Assembly (NCBI GenBank): GCA_030605515.1
Contig: JAUWIE010000040.1
Location: 1 to 6,237, forward strand
DNA: 6,237 bases
Direction of reading: 5' to 3'
From: Thermoplasmatota archaeon
Lineage (GTDB): Archaea; Thermoplasmatota; E2; DHVEG-1
Position 1 is the stretch's first letter. Each line of letters opens with the position of its first letter. Made by a program: the position numbers and the translations under genes. Shown piece by piece: positions 1 to 3,925 of the stretch. The notes below the pieces were generated by a model, which did not search any database, was not told the origin of the DNA, and saw only the letters and a program-made list of their open reading frames with translations.

Positions 1-366
1 ACAGGTAATACTAATAGACTAGCGAAATTAAAGAAAATGCAACCAGAAATCATGAAAAAACAAACAGAGGCATCTAGTGGAATGATGAAACCAATGGTTT
101 TTCTAATTATTTTCATATGGCCAATTTTTATGTGGCTTAGAAGCTTTCTTGGTGATCTCTCATATTTTTATATCTCTGTTCCATGGGCAGATGGAGTTAC
201 ATTAATAACACCTCCAGCTGAAAAAATCATAATGCAAGCATGGCTTTGGCTTTATCTTATATCTTCGATGGTGTTTGGACAGTTAATAAGGCAGGGGTTT
301 AAAATTATCAAATTATCAGATTGGTGGAAAAATTTAAAAGGAAATTTAAGACCCTCTATAAGATAG
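1..366 (+). CDS. DUF106 / EMC3-like archaeal membrane protein, C-terminal part
   Basis: Partial gene: the frame is open from base 1, so the start lies outside the window and 121 residues plus stop are visible. What remains is a charged, probably coiled-coil cytoplasmic segment (visible residues 1-30, rich in Lys, Gln, Glu and Met and ending in MMKPM). Two hydrophobic spans follow, about residues 31-50 (FLIIFIWPIFMWL) and 78-97 (AWLWLYLISSMVFGQ), then a basic tail. This order (coil, KPM, TM, loop with Pro, W..LY.ISS..F TM) is that of the archaeal DUF106 family, which belongs to the EMC3/TMCO1/YidC-Oxa1 superfamily. That family is thought to help insert membrane proteins at the cytoplasmic membrane. 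The N-terminal TM expected in the family is missing only because of the window edge. It lies 6 bases before cmk, the usual archaeal arrangement, so the two are probably co-transcribed. ATGs at 37 and 52 are internal, not starts. Confidence 0.85.
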   Translation, partial: TGNTNRLAKLKKMQPEIMKKQTEASSGMMKPMVFLIIFIWPIFMWLRSFLGDLSYFYISVPWADGVTLITPPAEKIIMQAWLWLYLISSMVFGQLIRQGFKIIKLSDWWKNLKGNLRPSIR

Positions 367-372
367 CTATAT

Positions 373-900
373 ATGATAACAGTTACAATAAGTGGTTTTC
401 CAGGTAGTGGAAAAACCACAGCGGGAAAACTTTTAGCTGAAAAACTTGGTTTAAAATATGTTTATTCAGGTCAGATTTTTAGAGAGTCAGCAGAAAAACA
501 TAATATGTCTCTAGAAGAATTTGGTAGTTACTGTGAAAAACATGAGGAGATCGATAAACAACTTGATGATTATCAACTTGAAATAATACGTAAAGGAAAC
601 GTTATTGTTGAAGGTAGGATCGCAGGATGGCTTGCATACTTTAACAAGATAGATGCAATTAAGGTATGGTTAAATGCAGATATTATAACTAGAGTAAAGC
701 GTATTATCTCCAGAGAAAAAGGTGACTTTGAAAAGAAAAAACAAGAGATCTTGGTTAGGGAGAAAAGTGAGGCAGTTCGTTATAAAAAATATTATAATAT
801 TGAGGTTAATGATACTTCAATTTATGATATTATAATTGATACCTCAAAAAAGACTCCAGAAGAGATAATAAACATAATTGCTGAAGAGATTAGAGGATAA
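373..900 (+). CDS. cmk: Cytidylate kinase, archaeal type
   Basis: Transfers phosphate from ATP to CMP/dCMP, giving CDP/dCDP for RNA, DNA and lipid precursors; cytosolic. The 175-residue protein has a P-loop GFPGSGKT at residues 8-15, the NMP-binding segment SGQIFRE at 32-38, EGRIAGW at 80-86, a basic lid-like stretch around 107-130 (RVKRIISRE), and RYKKYY...YDIIIDTS at 136-158. These are typical of the short archaeal Cmk family, which differs from the longer bacterial enzyme (about 220 residues) by lacking its larger NMP-domain insert. The length is normal and all key motifs are intact. The start at 373 puts the P-loop at the usual place, six bases after the preceding stop. I see no strong Shine-Dalgarno, so translation may be coupled to the upstream gene. 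cbf5 follows after 41 bases. Confidence 0.93.
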   Translation: MITVTISGFPGSGKTTAGKLLAEKLGLKYVYSGQIFRESAEKHNMSLEEFGSYCEKHEEIDKQLDDYQLEIIRKGNVIVEGRIAGWLAYFNKIDAIKVWLNADIITRVKRIISREKGDFEKKKQEILVREKSEAVRYKKYYNIEVNDTSIYDIIIDTSKKTPEEIINIIAEEIRG

Positions 901-941
901 ACAGTTTTATTATATGTGTTATTTTATACGGTTCAATCAAA

Positions 942-1943
942 ATGAAAGATAAAGAACATATGTTACCTTCTGATAAAAAGCGTAAACGTCTTATTAAAAT
1001 TAATGCTAAAACAAATCCAAATTATGGGAAATCTCCAAATGAACGTAGTGTAAAAGAACTTTTTACAAATGGCATGATTAATTTAGATAAGCCAAGTGGT
1101 CCTACTTCTCATCAAGTTGTTGCGTGGGTAAAAAAGATATTAGAGGTGGAGAAAGCAGGTCATGGCGGTACACTTGACCCTAATGCAACTGGGATATTAC
1201 CGGTTGCTCTTGGAGATGCAACAAGGGCTTTACAGGTTCTTCTCTTAGCCGGTAAAGAATACATAGGTATAATGAAGCTTCATAAAGATGTTGATAAAAA
1301 AAAGATAATAGAAACTTGTAATGGTTTTGTTGGTGATATATTTCAGATTCCCCCGGTTCGTTCTGCAGTAAAACGAGTTAGAAGAAAACGACGGGTTTAC
1401 TATCTAGATATCATTCAAATAAAAAATAAAGAAGTATTGTTTCGTGTTGGCTGTGAAGCTGGTACATATATTAGGACTTTATGTGTGGATATTGGTAAAA
1501 AACTTAGATGTAGTGCACATCTCTCAGAGCTTAGACGTTCTCGTGTTGGAGGCCTTATTGAAGAAAAATCTGTGATTTTACAGGATGTTAAAGATGGTTT
1601 TATTTTTTGGAAAGATGAAAAAGATGAAAAAGAAATTCGATCAACGATTCTCCCTATGGAACGGTTATTGGATCATCTTCCAAAGATGGTTATTCGCGAT
1701 TCTGCTGTTGATGCTGTTTGCCATGGTGCAAATCTTGCAATACCTGGCGTTGTTGAAATCGATACTGATATTAAAAAAGGAGATGCAATTGCGGTATTAA
1801 CCTTGAAGGGTGAAGGTGTTGCATTAATGAATGTTTTAATGTCAACAGAGGAAATAATTCAGAAAGATACTGGAATATGTGCCAATATCAAAAGAGTGTT
1901 AATGAATAAAGGGACATATCCGCCAATCTGGAAAAAATCTTAA
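942..1943 (+). CDS. cbf5: Cbf5/dyskerin-type RNA pseudouridine synthase (H/ACA RNP catalytic subunit)
   Basis: Converts uridine to pseudouridine in rRNA at sites chosen by H/ACA guide RNAs, with Nop10, Gar1 and L7Ae; the archaeal protein can also act on tRNA U55. The 333-residue protein begins with the archaeal N-terminal extension (ETNP-like AKTNPNYG at 22-29). The TruB-type catalytic domain follows: INLDKPSGPTSH at 46-57, the catalytic loop GHGGTLDPNATG at 73-84 with Asp79 as nucleophile, KEYIG at 105-109, PPVRSAVKR at 137-145 and GTYIR at 174-178. The C-terminal PUA domain spans about 248-323, with HGANLAIPGV at 261-270, and the chain ends with YPPIW. Length matches archaeal Cbf5 (about 330-340). 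The start is uncertain: ATG at 942 or at 960 (Met7) would both fit, since conserved sequence begins around Leu8 and neither has a good ribosome binding site. It lies 41 bases after cmk and 32 bases before the tRNA. Confidence 0.95.
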   Translation: MKDKEHMLPSDKKRKRLIKINAKTNPNYGKSPNERSVKELFTNGMINLDKPSGPTSHQVVAWVKKILEVEKAGHGGTLDPNATGILPVALGDATRALQVLLLAGKEYIGIMKLHKDVDKKKIIETCNGFVGDIFQIPPVRSAVKRVRRKRRVYYLDIIQIKNKEVLFRVGCEAGTYIRTLCVDIGKKLRCSAHLSELRRSRVGGLIEEKSVILQDVKDGFIFWKDEKDEKEIRSTILPMERLLDHLPKMVIRDSAVDAVCHGANLAIPGVVEIDTDIKKGDAIAVLTLKGEGVALMNVLMSTEEIIQKDTGICANIKRVLMNKGTYPPIWKKS

Positions 1944-1975
1944 ATGATGGTTATTGTTCCCATATTTGTTTTTTT

Positions 1976-2061
1976 GCTGAGGTGGCCCAGCCCGGAACGG
2001 CGCGAGCCTGGAAAGCTCGTGAGGCTTCTGCCTCTCGGGAGTTCAAATCTCCCCCTCGGCG
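1976..2061 (+). tRNA. tRNA-Ser, anticodon GGA
   Basis: A class II tRNA folds cleanly by hand. The acceptor stem is 1976-1982 (GCTGAGG) with 2054-2060 (CCTCGGC), 7 bp including one G-T. The D stem is GCC/GGC at 1985-1987 and 1999-2001. The anticodon stem CGAGC/GCTCG (2003-2007/2015-2019) holds the loop CTGGAAA, with anticodon GGA at 2010-2012, reading UCC/UCU. The long variable arm GAGGC-TTCT-GCCTC (2021-2034) is the serine hallmark. The T stem GGGAG/CTCCC (2037-2041/2049-2053) holds loop TTCAAAT. The discriminator base is G at 2061, as in archaeal serine tRNAs. CCA is not encoded (TCA follows), so it must be added enzymatically. No intron is seen. It sits 32 bases after cbf5 and 59 bases before the next gene; no strong TATA box is visible, so it may be processed from the cbf5 transcript. 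Confidence 0.96.
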
Positions 2062-2120
2062 TCATATTTTGAAAATAGTAGTGACAAAAGATAAAAAAGG
2101 TTTAGCTCTTTAGAGATAGT

Positions 2121-2693
2121 ATGATATTTAAAGGCTATCTTTCAGACATAGGTTTTCAAACGTTTTATGTTTCAAAAGAACAAAGCAATTGTCCACTTAT
2201 TGCTGATATGATACGTGTTGATAGAAAATTAAAAGAATTAGATCTATTAAAAAATTCATCTGAAGTAATAAGTTTTAGTTATGGGAAACGTATGATTATC
2301 AATAGTAATATGAAAAATTTAGGTGATATGTCAAGAGATGATATTTTAGAGATTGTTGATTATGATCCTGTGAAAAAAATTGTTTTAACAATAGGAAGGG
2401 GGAAACCTGGTATTGAAACTCCGGTTCATTGGATTATTCATCATGCAAGAGATGATATAAATGCTATTATTCAACTCAATGGTGAAAAACTAGTTGAAAG
2501 ATTTTCTAATATTCTTCCCTCTACAGATATAGAGCAGCCATCTGGGACGCTTGAACAAGCAATGGAAGTGTTAAAAACTCTTAGGAATAGTAAAGACGTT
2601 GTTATAAAAAATAAGGGAGTTTTATTTGTAGGAACCAGTTTAAAAGAAGTTGAGAATTTATTTTTTAATAAATATAGGGAGTTAAAACTATGA
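2121..2693 (+). CDS. Class II aldolase/adducin-fold protein lacking the usual metal-binding histidines
   Basis: The 190-residue protein matches the class II aldolase/adducin pattern along its length. It has a segment YGKRMIIN (54-61) where the family has GN.S.R, then the LGDMSRDDILEIVDYD stretch (67-82) and GKPGIETPVH (94-103), corresponding to the PSSE..lH motif. RDDINAIIQLNG (110-121) stands where the family has RPDV.AVVHTH, and PSGTLEQA (140-147) and KNKGVLFVG (163-171) correspond to GT.ELA and NHGVV..G. The fold therefore looks intact. The two histidines of the HxH zinc motif are Gln118 and Asn120, and the third, in NHG, is Lys165; only the Glu (Glu99) remains. Classical aldolase, epimerase or MtnB dehydratase chemistry is thus doubtful. 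Its stop overlaps the mtnA-like start by ATGA, so the two are surely co-translated. It could be a divergent enzyme or a non-catalytic partner. The fold call is fairly firm; the function is unknown. Confidence 0.72.
   Translation: MIFKGYLSDIGFQTFYVSKEQSNCPLIADMIRVDRKLKELDLLKNSSEVISFSYGKRMIINSNMKNLGDMSRDDILEIVDYDPVKKIVLTIGRGKPGIETPVHWIIHHARDDINAIIQLNGEKLVERFSNILPSTDIEQPSGTLEQAMEVLKTLRNSKDVVIKNKGVLFVGTSLKEVENLFFNKYRELKL
2676..2681 (+). promoter_or_regulatory. Shine-Dalgarno for the mtnA-like gene
   Basis: AGGGAG, containing GGAG, lies eight bases before the ATG at 2690 and inside the end of the upstream gene. It supports the ATGA-overlap start and translational coupling of the pair. Confidence 0.6.
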
Positions 2694-3643
2694 AAATTGA
2701 AGGGGAAGAATATAGGGCGTTATGGTTTGATGAAAATATTGTTAATTTTATTGACCAGAGGGAACTACCTTACAAATTTGAGATTTTTAAAGCAAAAACA
2801 GTTGATGATGTTGCATTTGCAATAAGAGATATGGTTGTACGTGGGGCTCCTGCGATAGGAGCTGCTGCAGTATATGGTATGGTTCTAGGGGAAAAAGAAA
2901 TGGAAAAAACAGCAGAAAAATTAAGGAAAACCAGACCAACTGCATATGATCTGTTTTATGCAATCGAGTATATGATTGAGAATATAAACGAGGGAAAAGA
3001 TGCATTTGACGCTGCTTCAACCTATGTAGAAGATATTATTAATCGTTGTAAAAAGATTGGTGAGAATGGTGACAAACTTATTAAAAATGGTATGAATATT
3101 TTAACACATTGTAATGCTGGTGCACTTGCAACTGTTGATTATGGTACCGCTCTTGCCCCTATGAGAATTGCACATAAAAAGGGGAAAAAAATCTTTGTTT
3201 ATGCTGATGAGACTAGACCACGTTGTCAAGGCTTGCTTACATCATGGGAACTTATGCAAGAAGGGATCGCGCATTCAGTTATCGCCGATAATGCAGCAGG
3301 TTATTTCATGAAAAAAGGAGAGATTGATATGGTTATTGTTGGAGCAGATAGAATAGTTAAAAACGGTGATTTTGCAAATAAGATCGGCACATATGAAAAA
3401 GCAGTACTTGCAAAAGAAAATAATATACCTTTTTATGTAGCTGCCCCTATTAGTACTTTTGATAATACAATAAAAAATGGTAACAAAATTATTATTGAAG
3501 AAAGAGGGAGAGTTGAACTAGCTAAAATAAATAAAAAGAAAATAATGCCTGATTGGATGAATGTGAAAAACCCTGCTTTTGATGTAACACCTAAAAGGTT
3601 TGTAACTGGATATATAACAGAAGAAGGAATAATTAAAAAATAA
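2690..3643 (+). CDS. mtnA: S-methyl-5-thioribose-1-phosphate isomerase family (MtnA / eIF2B-like)
   Basis: Likely isomerises an aldose-1-phosphate to the ketose, in the best-known case 5-methylthioribose-1-phosphate to methylthioribulose-1-phosphate in methionine salvage; cytosolic. The 317-residue protein carries all MtnA signatures: RGAPAIG (51-57), HCNAGALAT with catalytic Cys141 (140-148), ETRPRCQG (174-181), DNAAG (200-204), VGADRI with catalytic Asp220 (217-222), NKIGTY (230-235), IEERG (269-273) and NPAFDVTP (294-301). The HCNAG motif and ETRPR favour MtnA over the related ribose-1,5-bisphosphate isomerase and over true eIF2B subunits, but archaeal members may use other sugar phosphates. 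It is shorter than typical bacterial enzymes (about 350), mainly between RGAPAIG and the catalytic Cys. It overlaps the upstream class II aldolase-fold gene by four bases. MtnB, the next methionine-salvage enzyme, has that fold, which supports a shared pathway. Confidence 0.88.
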   Translation: MKIEGEEYRALWFDENIVNFIDQRELPYKFEIFKAKTVDDVAFAIRDMVVRGAPAIGAAAVYGMVLGEKEMEKTAEKLRKTRPTAYDLFYAIEYMIENINEGKDAFDAASTYVEDIINRCKKIGENGDKLIKNGMNILTHCNAGALATVDYGTALAPMRIAHKKGKKIFVYADETRPRCQGLLTSWELMQEGIAHSVIADNAAGYFMKKGEIDMVIVGADRIVKNGDFANKIGTYEKAVLAKENNIPFYVAAPISTFDNTIKNGNKIIIEERGRVELAKINKKKIMPDWMNVKNPAFDVTPKRFVTGYITEEGIIKK

Positions 3644-3705
3644 TAGATTTAAAGGTTAAAAATATCGTTTATCAACTGATCTTTGAGCGTTAATTTTTAT
3701 TATTG

Positions 3706-3721
3706 AAAAAATGTGTTTTTT
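3706..3721 (+). terminator. Possible oligo-T terminator after mtnA
   Basis: AAAAAATGTGTTTTTT is a perfect 6-bp A/T inverted repeat with a four-base loop, ending in six T on the sense strand, 62 bases after the mtnA stop. Archaeal RNA polymerase stops at such T runs without needing a GC stem. Another T-rich patch lies at 3693-3697. Chance occurrence in AT-rich DNA is possible. Confidence 0.4.
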
Positions 3722-3732
3722 GACATTTATCC

Positions 3733-3750
3733 AGAAAATATTTATATAAT
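3733..3750 (+). promoter_or_regulatory. Candidate distal promoter (BRE plus TATA box)
   Basis: TTTATATAAT at 3741-3750 is the closest match here to the archaeal box A, and the A-rich AGAAAAT just before it fits a B-recognition element. Transcription would start near 3767-3773, leaving a leader of about 150 bases before the ATG at 3926. That is long for an archaeal mRNA, so it may be an alternative or decoy site. Confidence 0.4.
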
Positions 3751-3881
3751 ATGTAAGACACATTATAAACTAAGGTTGTGGATGGTTTGGGTTTTACAAT
3801 TTATATAGCTTTGGAGAGTTGACCATATAGATATATTTACTCAAGGATAATTTATATTTAGATAATAATTGTATAATAATC

Positions 3882-3889
3882 TTTATATT
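3882..3889 (+). promoter_or_regulatory. Candidate proximal TATA box of the surface-protein gene
   Basis: TTTATATT at 3882-3889 would place the start near 3908-3914, giving a very short leader that may or may not include the Shine-Dalgarno at 3914-3919. A further similar box (TTTATATTTA, 3851-3860) would start RNA near 3880 and keep the whole site. The surroundings are so AT-rich that the choice cannot be settled by eye. Confidence 0.35.
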
Positions 3890-3913
3890 CATATAAACAC
3901 AAAACCTCAACAT

Positions 3914-3919
3914 GGGGAG
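3914..3919 (+). promoter_or_regulatory. Shine-Dalgarno of the surface-protein gene
   Basis: GGGGAG, with GGAG at 3916-3919, ends six bases before the ATG at 3926. It fixes this start: the ATG at 3912 meets a stop after four codons, and the frame from 3926 encodes a typical membrane-targeting N terminus. Confidence 0.75.
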
Positions 3920-3925
3920 TACATA

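Larger units (their letters stand above)
3644..3925 (+). promoter_or_regulatory. AT-rich intergenic region with terminator-like and promoter-like signals
   Basis: This 282-base gap separates the mtnA pair from the surface-protein gene. I see no protein or RNA gene in it; the longest frames are about 15 codons. It holds an A6/T6 hairpin (3706-3721), TATA-like elements around 3741, 3851 and 3882, and a Shine-Dalgarno at 3914-3919. No clear operator palindrome or riboswitch fold was recognised. Confidence 0.6.

Noticed and set aside
1585..1800. Overlapping + strand open frame inside cbf5
   Set aside because: It is an out-of-frame shadow of the well-conserved Cbf5 catalytic/PUA region, with no start signal and no recognisable domain.
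2106..2115. CTCTTTAGAG palindrome before the aldolase-fold gene as an operator
   Set aside because: A ten-base palindrome in AT-rich DNA is expected by chance, and there is no second copy or matching regulator in the window.
2787..3020. Minus-strand open frame opposite mtnA
   Set aside because: The Leu/Phe/Gln-rich translation is what the antisense of an AT-rich gene gives; the + strand has unmistakable MtnA motifs.
3644..3925. Riboswitch or small RNA gene upstream of the surface-protein gene
   Set aside because: The region is almost all A/T with no GC-rich paired stems or known conserved core; only promoter-like and terminator-like signals can be supported.
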